DNA from: Sodiomyces alkalinus F11
Taxonomy: Eukaryota > Ascomycota > Sordariomycetes > Glomerellales > Plectosphaerellaceae
DNA length: 64,000 nt
Direction of reading: 5' to 3'
Assembly: GCF_003711515.1 (NCBI RefSeq)
Contig: NW_021167086.1
Coordinates: 124,001-188,000, forward strand
Part shown: positions 23,101 to 35,181 of the stretch, in pieces
How the letters are laid out: the number at the start of each line of letters is the position of its first letter
Position numbering within the stretch: position 1 is the stretch's first letter
Notes under the pieces: generated by a model
What the model saw: only the letters and a program-made list of their open reading frames with translations
Database searches by the model: none
Told to the model about the DNA's origin: nothing
Program-made: the position numbers and the translations under genes

Positions 23101-24689
23101 AACCGTTCTTCGCAACCCCTGCCCATGACAGAATGCCATGGCCAGCTCTCTGAGCCGCCGGCACCTGTCTCGCTCTGTCTTACAACGTACAGTCCTAGCG
23201 AACAACGACACATGGGAACGGCGGATAGCGAGAGCGTGGCATGAGAGGTGCAAGACAAGTGACAGACTTGGATGACATTGACGCCCACCCCAATGGACCG
23301 CACGCGATGAAAGGGACACAGGCTGTGCCCAAATTGCCTTGGTCGCGGCTCTGTCAAAGATTCGCCCAACAGGAGGTCTTACCGGTACGGCCGCGCTTGG
23401 GCTTGGCACGGGTTTATTTCGCTCAGACGCCACGCCCTCCCGGCCCTGTTCCTGTTCTTGTCCTCCCTTTTATTCCTGTCCCTTTTTGCTTTTGCTTTTG
23501 CTTTTGCTTTTGCATGCGCACGGACTTTTGCCAATACCTTCTGTGCAATGTCCAATAGTACGTTGTACGTGCCTTGTCCTCAAATACTGCCTCTCAACAT
23601 GCTGTCAGGATTCGGGACCAACTTGTCATCGGGGCAACTCGGTACAAATGCAGTCATTCTTCGCTTCTGCTGCTCTGGAAATCGGGAATTATTGGAGCTT
23701 AATATAGGAGCAATTGCTTCCATTCCTACCGGCAGTTCGAGGCCAGACTAGAACAATTCCTACCATCTCACGGGAGCATGAGCCGGGCTTCCCGTCAAGT
23801 CGGATTCCAGGTACACCAGACCGTCGGTGTCGGCCCAGTCATCCCAACTTGGCATGCCAACCCACCAATGCTTCTTGCTTTCCTCCGCCTACCGTACATA
23901 CGCTCAGGCTTGGGAGGAAGAAGGGGTGAAGGGGTGTATGTAGGTATAGGGGAGGCCCGCCGCCCCAGTGGTCCATCTTTCGGAGCCGCTACCGCGAGCG
24001 ATCTCCTCTCAGGGCCCGGAGCTTTTTGTTTTCTCCACCCTTCTTCGTTCCCGACTCTCCGACGACCACTCGATGCACGCTCCGTTCAGTTCAGGCTTTG
24101 GCATCGTCGGTATCTTTTTCCCTTTTTTTTTTTTCCTATTTTTTTTTTCTTTCCCTCTTCCCCTAGTCGAAAAAGAAGCCTCGTTTATCAGTGCTTGATC
24201 GGGAATACAGCGCCGATCTCAAAGTTGCTTGATGGAACGGAAGGCGGGATCAGGTTCTCGAAACCGTCTCGGTGCGCTAGGCCCCCCCCTTTTCTTCCTG
24301 CATGGCGCTCACTTGAGAAGGTACAATGCCTAGAAAAGTAAAAGACACGACGACAGGACAGGGACACGCACACACAACATACAACGTACAACGTACTCAC
24401 ACGCACACACGCACGCACAGACCTTGGGCCTTTCTAGGGCTTCTGGTTAGAACCAGACTTGCTTCTGGCCGGTTCAGGCGCTTTATCCTTGCTGCCAATG
24501 TAACCGTCTATCAACGCGTTCCTGACGATCCCTTACCTTGAACGTTGCCCTGTAGCGAGCCCTTTCTCCGGTTCCCTCTTTTGCCGCCGGCAGGTACAGT
24601 AGACGCGAAAGAGCCTATGATGCCGCACCACGTCCCTGTCTGACGCTGCATGGATGGACCAACGGGCGTCAACACAAGACTTGCATACC

Positions 24690-24752
24690 TATACACGCAC
24701 AAACACACGCACACACGCACACACACTCTCTCTCTCTCTTTCTCTCTCCATA
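24690..24752. repeat. CA/CACG then CT microsatellite
   Basis: ACACACGC-type repeats (24690-24727) followed directly by (CT)n with TTCT interruptions (24727-24750). A related CACG run occurs at 24397-24420. Confidence 0.8.
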
Positions 24753-25579
24753 CACCACCACACGCAGACCGGGCCCCCCGTCAACAACACTCGGAACTCG
24801 TGTAATCTTTCTTTCCGAGTCTGGAGGATAGGGTCCGGCCATGTACACATACGGCACCAGGCACACCCAGCCGCAGGAGCCGGGTTGAACGACAATCTGG
24901 TTCGGTAGCCGGGAGAAACAAGCCACCCACCTCCGGCTGAAGGCAACCGTTGTTTTAGGCATTTTCTGCCGCTGTCGCCCAGTAAATTGTGGCTAATGAA
25001 TCAAGGATTATAGGGGCTGTTGCCTTGGTCCTTCGACACACACACGCGGCACACACTCTGTCTGCAGAACAAGCGGGTTGACACTGGGACTTTGGATTTT
25101 CCGCAGCTCGGCTCGTCAAATCTTCACCCATTCATTCATTACGAGAGGAAAGTTGTGCCCTTGGTTTCCTGGACCCCTTCTCGTCTCTACTTTAATATTG
25201 CAACTTTTCGTTATAAAGAGCTGGGTAAGGGACGAGAGAAAACCGAGATGCCTGGTTTCGATGAGCGTTCTGTTCACACGTCTACAACGCAACCACGACA
25301 CGAAGACTCGAATTACAGCGGATGGACGAACAAAGGAAATGAGTGCCTCAAGGTGAGAGTCGTATGTACATCTAGATTGTTTTTACATTCAAAAACTAAC
25401 TGGTTTTCTGGGCACCTCAGCCTGATGTGCAGTGCCATACATGGATATGTATGTCGGCACAGTATATATATATATGAACACCCAGACTGTCCCTTGTTCT
25501 CTTCCGGCTCTGCCTCTCCCCAGTGTACCAGAGACTCTGAGTAGCCAGAGGTGAGAGAGAACTCGTCCCCTTACACCTC

Positions 25580-27147
25580 TTACACGCGCTTCTGGCAAGT
25601 AGCCTGCCAGGTCGAGCCAATCTCACCCCAGCGCATGTTGGCGAAGGTGACGACCGGGTTGGGCTCAATCTGGACAATGTTGCTGGGCGCGCCCTCGGTG
25701 GCGTTGCAAGGGCCGTTGCCGTCCGCGGCGCCGTCGAGCCAGCTCATGTAGCCGCCCTCGTCCCACCAGAGGCTGAGGGCGAGGACCATGCCGCGGGTCA
25801 TGGCGGCGCCCATCTCCTGGTGGCCGCCGAGCTCGAGGAAGCGGCGAGCGCCGCCGGTGGCCTCGCAGAACTCGTCGTTGGTGTAGTTGACCTCGGGCAT
25901 GTCGTCGCGGCGGACGACCTCGGAGCGGATGAGGCGGCCGTCCTGGACGTAGGCGCGGTGGATCTCGACCAGGTTGCCCTCGGCGTCGGCGGGGAAGTTG
26001 GTGATGACGGTGAAGGGCTTGGTGGTGTCGACGGTGAAGTCGTCGCCGCGGCCGTAGTAGTCGTCCTGGCCTACGCGGTAGGTGTTCCAGCTGCAGCCCC
26101 ACTTGTCGCAGACGCCCTCGAACTCGCACTCCTCGCCCTCGCACTCGAAGACCTGTGTGATGTTGCAGGGGTGGGGGGCGATGAGGGTGGAGCGGGAGTT
26201 GGCCTCCCAGATGTCCTATGTTTTGTTAGTTCTTTGTTCTGTTGTGTTGTTTCTTTTTTCTTCTCCATTTTTCTCCATTTTTCTTCTTTTTTCTTCTTTT
26301 TTCCATTTCCAATTTTGGGTTGTTTCAATGACCTCCCGTCTTTCTCCCCCTTTACTCCCCTCCTGTTTCGGTGACGGGACAAGGTGTCTTAGGGAGGGAA
26401 AAGTTCTTACCAGCTCAGGACAGCACGAGCCGCGACCCGCGACGTTACCCTGGCAGAATTGGTCAGCTTTCTGGTTAAAAAAGAAAAAGACAAAAAAGAC
26501 AAAAAAAAAAGAAGAAAAAAAGGGGAGGGGGCGCTCACCTCCCCATTGATGAAAGGAGTGACGTAGCACTGAGCATCGCAGTATCCAGTGCCAAAGTTGG
26601 CACCGCCCTGGTTCAACTCGCTCTTGGCGCCGTCCTGGAGCATCTCGGACAGGTAGAGGGCGCTGTTCATGCCGCAGGGCAGGCGCGACACGTCGACGTC
26701 GAAAGTAAACTCGGCGCCGGTGAGGTGGACCATCTCGTAGTTCTGCTTGTCCTCCTCGAGGAGGTAGACGCGCGGGGTGACCAGCTGGCCGTCCCTGAGC
26801 TGGTACAGGGTCATGGAGTCCCCCTCGGTCTCGATGCCGTAGACGGAGTAGTCCGGGATGGCCTCCATCAGGCAGTTCTCGGCGCACTCCTCCTTGGTGG
26901 TGCAGGCCTCCTCGGGCGGGGGGTTGCCCCAGGTGCCGCAGCTGCCGCCGTCGGAGGCGCGGTAGACCGGGTGGGCGAGCGAGTCGAGGACGAGGTAGTT
27001 GGTGTGCTCGGTGCAGCCGTCGGCGACGGTGCAGCGGTAGGTCTTGATGGCCGGGTGGTTGTCCTCGCCGCCGATGGGTTTCTGGGCGACGGCGGCACCG
27101 GCCAGGAGGGTGGCGGCCAGGCCGAGGGTGTTAAGAGAGCGCGTCAT
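25580..27147 (-). CDS. Secreted glycoside hydrolase family 7 endo-beta-1,4-glucanase
   Basis: Extracellular cellulase. Minus-strand exons: 27147-26539, 26470-26411, 26215-25580 (434 aa). The N-terminus MTRSLNTLGLAATLLAGAAVAQ is a signal peptide, and mature protein begins near Gln22. Family landmarks follow in order: the cysteine-rich N-terminal half, GMNSALYLSEM, GTGYCDAQCYVTPFINGE (end of exon 1), GRGSCCPEL at the end of exon 2, and D-I-W-E-A-N opening exon 3. Together these give the catalytic E-L-D-I-W-E with nucleophile Glu222, Asp224 and acid/base Glu227. Exon 2 is only 60 nt. Length, and the lack of a carbohydrate-binding module or linker after the catalytic domain, point to the endoglucanase (Cel7B-like) branch rather than a CBM1-bearing cellobiohydrolase. 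Both introns are canonical. Upstream TATA and CreA-like sites suggest carbon-catabolite control. Confidence 0.92.
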
Positions 27148-27172
27148 GATGGAGGAGGAAGGGGAGGAGGAA

Positions 27173-27210
27173 GTGTGTGTGTGTGTGTGTGCGTGCGTGC
27201 GTGTGTGTGT
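27173..27210. repeat. GT dinucleotide microsatellite in the 5' UTR of the GH7 gene
   Basis: (GT)n with GC interruptions starting about 25 bp before the GH7 ATG (minus strand). It is probably transcribed as part of the leader. Confidence 0.75.
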
Positions 27211-27311
27211 CTACGTGGTTTGCTCACTGAAGTGAGTGAGACAGAGAGACAGAGAGAGAGACCACACAGAGGAGAAGGGAGGTGATCTGCTTCCCCAAGG
27301 TGACGATCGTC

Positions 27312-27373
27312 CCCCAGATATAAACAGCTGGACATGCCGAGACACTCATTTCCCCCGCATGGAGCTCCCCCAG
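27312..27373 (-). promoter_or_regulatory. Probable GH7 core promoter: TATA-like box and two CreA-like sites
   Basis: On the minus strand TTTATAT lies at 27324-27318, about 170 bp before the ATG. Two copies of CTGGGG, matching the CreA consensus SYGGRG, lie at 27317-27312 and 27373-27368. CreA is the carbon-catabolite repressor of fungal cellulase genes. The sites are short and could be chance, but the pair beside the TATA box fits the expected control. Confidence 0.4.
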
Positions 27374-28572
27374 ATACTGCGCCGAAGCCAACCCCATTAC
27401 AGGTTATGGAAGTTCGCCCTCCGGACCAAGACGACCAAGACCACCAAGACGCGGACCAGAGAGGTGGAAGGGGTTGGCGTGCCGAACGGATACCAGGGGT
27501 TCAGGGGGATAAGCGAGGAGCTAGTACTTTGTGCCAGCAATTCAGCAGTACGCTGTAGGAGTTCCCTAACAGTAATTCATTACCAATACCAATGGGCCGG
27601 GGCAGGGCAGAGCCATGCGTACGAATTCCCTGCTTCGTACTTTGCGGTGGGGGGGACCTTGAAGGATGTGGGGGAGAGAGCTTGGTGGACAAGACGGGCA
27701 TTGCGGGCCAGAAAACCGCACACCGACCAGGGTTCGGCACATGTGTTCTGCGACTGTATGCCATTTTCTGCGGTCTTCTGCATAGTGGTGACAGGGATGA
27801 AGTGGCTGGGCGCACAACGTAATCAATGACCGGGTGGTTCGTTCCTGAATGGACTCGGCGAGGACATCCGAACCGCGCAAGGGGCATTGGCTCCTGAGAA
27901 GCTTGGGATCACGATCCCCCTTTGGGGATCCCCACGCTCATCGCCTCGCGTGGATCATATGGGATCTATCCGTACCGTGCGTACCCGTACCACTAAAAGC
28001 ACTGAAACTAATAGCCAATACCTAGTTAAGCGAGAGTCAGAGGCGGGATGTGGTGGGTGATGCGGTGATGCCTTGTAACGAAGTACGTTGTAGGTACGCT
28101 GTATTCGTGAAGGTCAAGAAGTTGGTGGTTGTCGAACTAAGGTACCTTATGAATGCCTTATGAATGCATTGCCTTTGAAAGAGTACGAATATACACCAAA
28201 CTGCTAATGAAATTGTCACTCAATGCATCCCAAGACGCATGATTTTGCTCTTAAAATAAATAGGCCTTCCATACTCGACTTTCGGATCTCATGGAAAACG
28301 AAGCCGGCGGTTAAGTCGGATGGGACAGATTATTGGCCCAGGGGCAGATTCTCCATCGGACGCTAAGACAAGGAAGGTAACTTTCCCCTGGCCCCAAGTC
28401 CCAGGTCCCTGTTCCAGGCACATTTTTCTGCCTCGGAATCATGTACCCCGTACAGTATCGGCTCCGTACCTTGATTAATTACTTCGTACTGTAAAGTGCC
28501 GATGCACGTGGGAATTGCATGTACAACGTACGGATTGGGTGTGGATAAGGGGTAAGTAAGGTACGTTTGATG

Positions 28573-28601
28573 TACGGAGTACGGATACTCTGTACTCCGT
28601 A
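28573..28601. repeat. Perfect 10-bp inverted repeat (TACGGAGTAC / GTACTCCGTA)
   Basis: TACGGAGTAC at 28573-28582 and its exact complement GTACTCCGTA at 28592-28601, with a 9-base loop. Related half-sites recur elsewhere in the window (53480-53505, 56155-56180). Confidence 0.8.
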
Positions 28602-29313
28602 TGGCAATTTGACACCGTACGAAGCTATTTCGCACTTTGTACTTTGTACATATAACGGCCTAACGGCGCGGGAGTGGCTTCGTCTGGTGGCTTGGTCTCA
28701 TTTAAGGTAAGGTACCTGAGGTGCGGCACTTTGGGGAACGTTGTTGCCGACTGGCTAAACCATGGGCCACGAGCCACCAGCCCCAAGGGAAGAATTACCT
28801 TAGGTAACGATGGGGAAAGCTCAGATGACGAGGCCTGTATAAGATACCTTACCTAGGTAGAGTACCGCCATGCTAGGTACCTTACCTAAGGTAGTCGATG
28901 CCCCACCCCTTTTTATCTGATACGTAAGGTAATTAAGGTACCTACTAGCCCCCTCCATTGCTCTTTCCCTCACAGAGGCAGTGAGCGGATAGCGGATCAT
29001 CAGCATCATCACCCAACTCGGGTAGCAGCACCACCGAACCAGGTCAGAACGGCCCTCCCACGGGACCATCCGTGTGGTTCTCCACAATGCATCCCAGTCC
29101 CATCGTACGAAGTACGTGGTAAACCCCATGGTTGACTGTTACTCGGCATCCCATCGTGGCTTTCGTCGTCTCGCCATCGCCGTCTTTCCACGGTCCAGAG
29201 TCAGACAGACGTGGTGACCATCCAAAGCGATCCCGAGATCGAAGATCGATCAGCGGGCAGCATCTGTGCAACTTGCAACTTGCGGATACGAAATGCCGAA
29301 ATCATGTTCCTCT

Positions 29314-29386
29314 CAGACAGCCAGACAGCCAGACAGCCAGACAACCAGACAGCCAGACAACCAGACAGCCAGACAACCAGACAACC
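29314..29386. repeat. Tandem repeat of CAGACAGC/CAGACAAC units
   Basis: About nine units of an 8-bp motif (CAGACAGC or CAGACAAC). Short frames through it read as Gln/Thr/Ala/Arg/Pro repeats and are not credible genes. Confidence 0.8.
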
Positions 29387-31356
29387 CGCTGATGCATCAT
29401 TGGGATCGCTGCATCAGATCAGACGCAAGTGCGTTCTCATCGCCCAAGGTGAAGTGAAGTTGGCATCCCGCTACGTTGCCCCTAGAACCCTCCGTTCACG
29501 GTTCAGCTTGGGGCCCCTTCCCTGTTCTCTTCACTTCGTGGGCTGACGATTTCGATGGGACAATCATTCTGTCGTCTGTCTTTAGATTTCCTGCTTCTGT
29601 GTCCAGTGACACAAAGTTTTCCTTTTCTTTTTCCTTCCTCGTCCGGGGCCATGACCGACCAACCGCGTCGAACTTATTGCGTTATAATATCAGGGCTTGG
29701 GCAGAGAAGTCTCGTTCGAGCCGAGCCGAGACATGTTCGAATGATGGCATGCTCAAATCGACCCATGCCCTAGGGATCTATGCACATTGATAGATTACGG
29801 TCAGGTGGCCTCGGTTGGCCACGGAGGCCTACCAGCTGGGCCTCGGTTTCCGGCACAACAAACGAAGAATCTCCATGCGAAGAACTGGGTTGCCGAGTAT
29901 AGATCATCGTTTCTCCAGTTGCCAAAGTGAGTACCCTAATTCTGACCATGTTGTTCAGCTTCGGCTTCGAGGGAACCCACGGAAGAGAGTCAGTCTGCGC
30001 GAGAAACATCAGCTCGTATCGTCCGAGACTTCCAATCCTTCCATGGTGGTGCTGGCCATTCCCTTTTCATTCTTATTTTTGCCCCTCTGCCGAGCAAAAA
30101 GGTATGGACAAAAGATGGTTGTTGGCTCGCCAAGACGGTCCGTCACCTGGTTGGGAGCGAATCGCGCAACACCACGTCCTCGCCCAACCATCACCAGCCC
30201 AGTCTCTCGAATTCTCGCGTCGTTCTCTTTCCCTACTGGTTGCCTCGACTTCTGCGACTGGACCTAAGGCCTGGGAAAACACAAAATAGACCAGAAAATG
30301 AGTCAGGTTCTAGACACCTGCACCCCAATCACAACCGTCATACGAATACCAACGCACAACGCAACGACAACATGCGCCTGGTCTCTCTTCGGGTCCATCA
30401 CATTGTCCCCTCCAATGGAGACCACGCAGTCATCCGCATCGCCGGAAAAAAAGAAAGAAAAACAGAAAACAGAAAACAGCAAACGAAGAGGTCGAAAAAC
30501 GTGACCAGTAGAGACCCGACTCGTCCACACCTCTCCGTCCACATGGCTCCAGTCCTCCCGTTTACTCGTGGGTCCTGGGTCCAACTGTGTCCCCGACGAC
30601 CAACGAACGACGACCCAACCGGATCACCATCTACTCATTCGCACATCCCGGGTTCCAGCAGCCACAGTGGTCATCTGCAGTGGCCATCCATCCAACCTCG
30701 ACCTCAAGCCTCCCATGGCCTGGAATGTCTTTCCCCTCCCCCCTAGGCCGGGCGACTTCCACTTCGTATGTTGCCCACACCATCAGCCCATGAGGTCCAT
30801 CGTTGTCTATTTTTTCACCCCTGTTTTTCTATTTTTCGTGTCGTGTGTGTCTATGCCCGCCCTCCAATGCAGGTACCCGATTGGCTTCGTTTGGGCCGCA
30901 TGTTGCCCTGCTGAAGATGCCCAATCCGGTCGGGCACATCCAGACACGTCAGAGAGGGCGAGCGTTTACTAAGTGTTACTGAGGCTTTGCTTTTCTCGAT
31001 GCCCTGCAGCTGGCTTTAAAGCCGTGCGTTGGGCTCGTGTGGCGGCTGCTCGTCTCCGTTTTCCTTGCCTTCTTCTTTCGTACAACGCCTCGCCTCGATC
31101 CAACATCTGTCGATCTTTCACTCGAAAACTCGCATCACGCTTTTCCCAAAACAACAGACGACATGCAGTATCTCCTCAACACATACTCTCACCCGACATC
31201 CAATGAAGCCAGCAACTCACACCTACGCCAAGCACCGCATACTCCCAGGATTTTCTCCTCACTTCGAAGATATACTTGAGCCGAACGCCCATCTCCCCTC
31301 GTCTCCAAACCGACCATCATCATCCACATTCTGAGAAAACAAAAGCAAAAAGCACC

Positions 31357-34300
31357 ATGGCACCTCCCTATGGTGGCCACCAAGGCCCAGCCCCGGGCCG
31401 ATCCGGCAACACCGTCTCGCGGTCTGCTGGCAACTCCAACTCCAACACCAATTCCAACTCCAACTCCAACACTAACACTACCAACTCGGGACGACGATTG
31501 TCCCTGTCTCAACCGACAAGACCTGCGCGGGACCTCCTCTCCAACATTTCGGAGGTATCAACTGTCTCCACGATGCCCAGTTTGGGGGCTAGCTCGGTGG
31601 CCAGCTCAACACGCCGAAGGAGAGGGAGACCGGCTGTCAGACCCCTCCGCTTCAGGCCCCCCACCATCCGATTCCGGTCCCGCCGGCCCGGTCATTCCAA
31701 CTTGAGACCCAGGTCTCCTGCGCCGTACATACCTCCAGACCACTACCCATCTGACGACAACCGCTTTGAGTCCGACCCTGACTTCAAGTGGAGCTCGTCC
31801 AACCTCTCCAACCTCTCCGTCTCTACCGACGCTACCAGCATCCCATCGGACGACGCCACCACCAAGTCGATTCCGGATCTGCGCCTCGTCCGGTCGCGCA
31901 CGCTTCCGCCTGCTCGTCGTCAGACTGCCTTGGACGTCCACCAAAAGCCACAGCAACAACGGTTGCAGGTCCAGCGGCACCACCACCAGCAGCACCACCA
32001 GCAGCAGCACCAGCAGCAGCAGCAGCAGCTCCAGCTCCAGCAACAGCAACAGCAACTCCAGCAACAGCAACTCCAGCAACAGCAACTCCAGCAACAGCAG
32101 CAGCAACCCCTTCAACAAGGGCGTGTCGGCATCTCTCTTCCTGATAGCCGCGGCAGGACTTACCACATCTCCGTGGCGCCGGGCCCGCTACAGAGGTCGC
32201 CGTCTCAACCCAAACTTCCCGAAGCTCCGCCCACCACCCACAAACGATCTCCTTCTCGCAAACGATCTCCTTCCCGGAAACGATCGGCTTCCCGCAAAAG
32301 GTCCCCTTCTCGGCAGAGGAGTGACCCCGCTCTCCTCAGCGAGATCCAGGGCCTGAAAGGTCGGATCAAGGACCTCCAAGAGTCAAGGGCATCATTGGCT
32401 AAAGACCTGGATGGCGCTCTTGCCAGATTGCTGGACTTCGAGACCGAGAAGCGTGACAGGGAGCGCCAGCTCATCAAAGAGAAAGAAACCAAGGATGCCC
32501 GCGCCCGCGATTTTGACAAGCAGAGCCAGCTACTCGCCGACACCCGGAGCACCCTAGATGAGCAGACCCGCAAGTACGGCGCGCTCGTCAAAGAATGTAG
32601 CGAGCTCCGAGAGGTCAAGGCCACCCTGGAGGCGAAAATCACTGCTCTCGACAAGGACCTGAGCCTGTACAAGGAGTACAAAGTCCTGCTGGAAACCAAA
32701 TGCAACGACCTGCGTCAGGACATGAAGAAGCAGCACGACCGCTTCAAAGCCGAAGCCGCGAGACTCCAAAACGAAATCAAGGAGATCGAGACCCTCCGCA
32801 GGACCCAAGACGCCGCACACGTGGAACGCATCGTCAGCCTGGAGCTCTCCAAAGAAAACCTCCAGGCCAAAGCCGAGGCGCTCGAGGCCGAGCTCGGCCG
32901 CAAGGCTGCCGAGTTTGGACAGTTCACCGTCGAGCGCGAGCGGATGGCCAAGGACAAGGAAGGCTGGGCGGAGCAGAAGAAGAGCCTGGAGGATATCATC
33001 AAGAACCTCGAGACGGAGCGGAACAACATCCAAGTGCACTTCACCCAGTTCGAACAAGAGAACTTTGACCTGCGGTCCCGTGTCGAGGGCCTCGAGAGCG
33101 ACAGGGAGTCCATGGTCGGCCAGAGCAGCAAGATGCAGTCCAAGCTCGAACGCCTCAGGGGGGATAACGCGAGCTTGCGGTCTCAGGTGTCGGGCCTGCT
33201 CAGGGACCAGGACGACCGCACTTCTCAGGTCCTGTCGCTCGCTGCTGAGCGGGACGAGCTGAGGGACGAGCTCCGGGCCATGTCGGAGGCCGGGAGCGTC
33301 GTGGGAGGGAGCGTGGTCGGCAGCATGGTTTCGTACAAGGCTGCTAGCAGGCCCCCCACCGAAGCAGGCAGCCGTGCCCCGAGTCGTGCCCCGAGCCGTG
33401 CTCCGAGCAAGGCGCCCAGTCAAGCTGCCAGTCGGGCTCCCAGCCGGGCTCCCAGCCAAGCCCCTAGCCGGGGCCCCAGCAGAGCTCCCAGTCAAGCCCC
33501 CAGCCAAGGTCGAAGTCAAGCCCCGAGCCGAGCCCCCAGTCAAGCCCCCAGCCAGGCTCGGAGTCGGGTCCCCAGTCAAATGGCCAGCCGGGCCGGCAGT
33601 GTACGCGCTCCTAGTCGTGCTCCAACCGAGCGGGGCAGTGTTCTCTCGAGGAAGGGCGAAGAGCTTGAAGAGAACGACAACCTGGACAGGGTGGCAGATG
33701 ATGCCCGGAGCGTCATGTCGGATGCTACCGAGAGACCAGCCCCCGTCAGCAGCGAAGTGATTGTGGAAGCGCCAGCCGATGATCTCGCTCCCGACTCTGC
33801 TGCCGCTGCCGCTGCCGCTGCCGATGCTGCTGCCGATGCTGCTTCCCCGGCAGAAGGGGACGTCGCTGAAGCAAACCCACCCGGTAGTACCGTCGATGCG
33901 AAGGATGAAGAAGTCGCCGAGGCCAGGCCCGAGGCCAGGCCCGAGGCCAGGCCCGAGGCCAGTCTCGTCGATGGCAACCAGGGTGACGAGGTCGCGGAAG
34001 CCCAGGCCGAGCCAGAGGCGGTGGCGGTCGAGTCCGAAGTGGCGGCCGAGCCTGAACCTGCTGTCGAACCCGAGGTTGCCCCTGGTGCTGAGGTGGTTGT
34101 TGAGCCCGCGGCGGAACCAGACGTCGACGCAGAGCCTGCAGCCGCTGCGCCATCCGAGCCGGCGGCTGAGGCGGAACCCGAGGCTCCAGCTGAACCCGAA
34201 CCTGCCGTCGAACTTGAGCCTGCCGTCGAGCCTGAACCTGTCGCTGAACCTGAGGCTGCCGTTGAGCCTGAACCTACCCCCGAGCCTGAAGCGGAGCCGG

Positions 34301-35181
34301 AGGCTGTAGTCGAACCCGTAGCCGAACCTGAAGCAGCACCTGAAGCTCCAGCGGAACCGGCAGCCGAACCCGAACCAGAACCGGCAGCTGAAGCACCCGC
34401 TGAACCCGCAGCTGAACCAGAACCCGAAGTCCCAGAGGAACCTCCAGCTGAACCTGAGCCCGAACTAGAGACTGCGCCTGCCCCCGAGCCAGAACCAGAG
34501 CCTAACCCAGCATCGGAGGTAGCCGAGGTTGTTCCCGGCGCCTTTCCAGAGACCACTTCCGATATTCAAGTGGCCCCTGAGCCCGAGCCGGCACCCGAGC
34601 TTGAACCTGCTGCTGCCGAACCCGAGCCCGAGGCCGAACGTGCGCTTGAGCCTGAGCCTGAACCAGAACCAGTTGCAGAACCAGTTGCAGAACCTGAACC
34701 AGAACCGGCGGCGCCATCTGAGTCACCCGAAGCCGCCGAACAAGCCGCCCTTCTCGCAAGCCTCCAAACCCAAAACGGCGATCTCGAGGCCCGCAACGCG
34801 CAGCTGCAAGAGGAAGCGGCCCGTGTCGCCATCCTGACGGTGGAGCGCGACGCGCTAGCCGAACGCCTGGTATCGGTGGAGCAGAACGCAGCACTGGTGC
34901 CGGGCCTGCTGGACGAGAACGGCGACCTGAGCACCCGGCTGGCGGACACGAACGCGCAGCTCGAGGCGGCGAGGGCGGCGCACTGCGCGGCGAGCGAGGA
35001 GGTGTTTGGGCTGCGGGCCGAGGTGGCCAGCTTGCGGAACAAGTTGGCGAGCGCGAACAGCGCGTCGAGCCCTACGCGGCGGAGCGGCAGCGGGGGCGAC
35101 AGTAGGCGCAGTTCGAGGAAGGACGAGAAGGCGAAGCAGTTGATTGTTGTGCGGGACCCGGCTGACCGGAGCAATATGTGA
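31357..35181 (+). CDS. Large low-complexity and coiled-coil protein of unknown function
   Basis: 1274 aa from the ATG at 31357, chosen for its CACCATGG context. The frame is open further upstream but without an ATG. Order of parts: Asn/Thr/Ser-rich start; basic region with RRRRGRP; His/Gln-rich tract (about residues 205-252); [10 protein letters not shown] repeats (about 308-325); long heptad-like coiled coil rich in Leu, Lys and Glu (about 328-650); APSRAPSQ repeats (about 668-755); acidic Ala/Glu/Pro repeat of roughly 320 residues (about 805-1125); and a second coiled coil (about 1130-1245) ending in a basic [10 protein letters not shown] tail. No enzyme motif is visible. The architecture suggests a structural or scaffold protein, for example of septa, cell cortex or spindle. 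That is inference only. The stop codon overlaps a perfect GTGAGT donor (35179-35184), so the true C-terminus may be in a further exon. Confidence 0.75.
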   Translation: MAPPYGGHQGPAPGRSGNTVSRSAGNSNSNTNSNSNSNTNTTNSGRRLSLSQPTRPARDLLSNISEVSTVSTMPSLGASSVASSTRRRRGRPAVRPLRFRPPTIRFRSRRPGHSNLRPRSPAPYIPPDHYPSDDNRFESDPDFKWSSSNLSNLSVSTDATSIPSDDATTKSIPDLRLVRSRTLPPARRQTALDVHQKPQQQRLQVQRHHHQQHHQQQHQQQQQQLQLQQQQQQLQQQQLQQQQLQQQQQQPLQQGRVGISLPDSRGRTYHISVAPGPLQRSPSQPKLPEAPPTTHKRSPSRKRSPSRKRSASRKRSPSRQRSDPALLSEIQGLKGRIKDLQESRASLAKDLDGALARLLDFETEKRDRERQLIKEKETKDARARDFDKQSQLLADTRSTLDEQTRKYGALVKECSELREVKATLEAKITALDKDLSLYKEYKVLLETKCNDLRQDMKKQHDRFKAEAARLQNEIKEIETLRRTQDAAHVERIVSLELSKENLQAKAEALEAELGRKAAEFGQFTVERERMAKDKEGWAEQKKSLEDIIKNLETERNNIQVHFTQFEQENFDLRSRVEGLESDRESMVGQSSKMQSKLERLRGDNASLRSQVSGLLRDQDDRTSQVLSLAAERDELRDELRAMSEAGSVVGGSVVGSMVSYKAASRPPTEAGSRAPSRAPSRAPSKAPSQAASRAPSRAPSQAPSRGPSRAPSQAPSQGRSQAPSRAPSQAPSQARSRVPSQMASRAGSVRAPSRAPTERGSVLSRKGEELEENDNLDRVADDARSVMSDATERPAPVSSEVIVEAPADDLAPDSAAAAAAAADAAADAASPAEGDVAEANPPGSTVDAKDEEVAEARPEARPEARPEASLVDGNQGDEVAEAQAEPEAVAVESEVAAEPEPAVEPEVAPGAEVVVEPAAEPDVDAEPAAAAPSEPAAEAEPEAPAEPEPAVELEPAVEPEPVAEPEAAVEPEPTPEPEAEPEAVVEPVAEPEAAPEAPAEPAAEPEPEPAAEAPAEPAAEPEPEVPEEPPAEPEPELETAPAPEPEPEPNPASEVAEVVPGAFPETTSDIQVAPEPEPAPELEPAAAEPEPEAERALEPEPEPEPVAEPVAEPEPEPAAPSESPEAAEQAALLASLQTQNGDLEARNAQLQEEAARVAILTVERDALAERLVSVEQNAALVPGLLDENGDLSTRLADTNAQLEAARAAHCAASEEVFGLRAEVASLRNKLASANSASSPTRRSGSGGDSRRSSRKDEKAKQLIVVRDPADRSNM

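Larger units (their letters stand above)
19652..25579. other. Gene-poor region of about 5.9 kb
   Basis: No frame here shows a domain, signal peptide or spliced continuity that I can support. The part next to 19652 is the promoter and 5' UTR of the zinc-cluster factor. The remainder contains microsatellites, a pyrimidine-rich belt (about 21950-22430), many GTAC-centred short palindromes (20620-20760, 21740-21790), T-runs (24120-24150) and CT/CA tracts. I looked for tRNA B-box motifs and 5S-like sequence and saw none. Confidence 0.5.
27374..31356. other. Gene-poor region of about 4 kb
   Basis: The stretch 28060-28960 is dense in GTAC-centred palindromes (ACGTAC, GTACGGAGTAC, ACCTTAGGT). The rest looks like ordinary intergenic DNA. 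From about 30950 the sequence is CT/CA-rich and contains the leader of the coiled-coil gene. No frame has recognisable features. Confidence 0.5.

Noticed and set aside
29314..29386. CRISPR array
   Set aside because: The units are 8 bp, contiguous and without spacers, in eukaryotic DNA. This is a simple tandem repeat.
29211..29546. Open frame through the CAGACAGC tandem repeat
   Set aside because: The repeat unit (8 bp) gives frame-rotating Gln/Thr/Ala/Arg/Pro text. No conserved flanks or start context support it.
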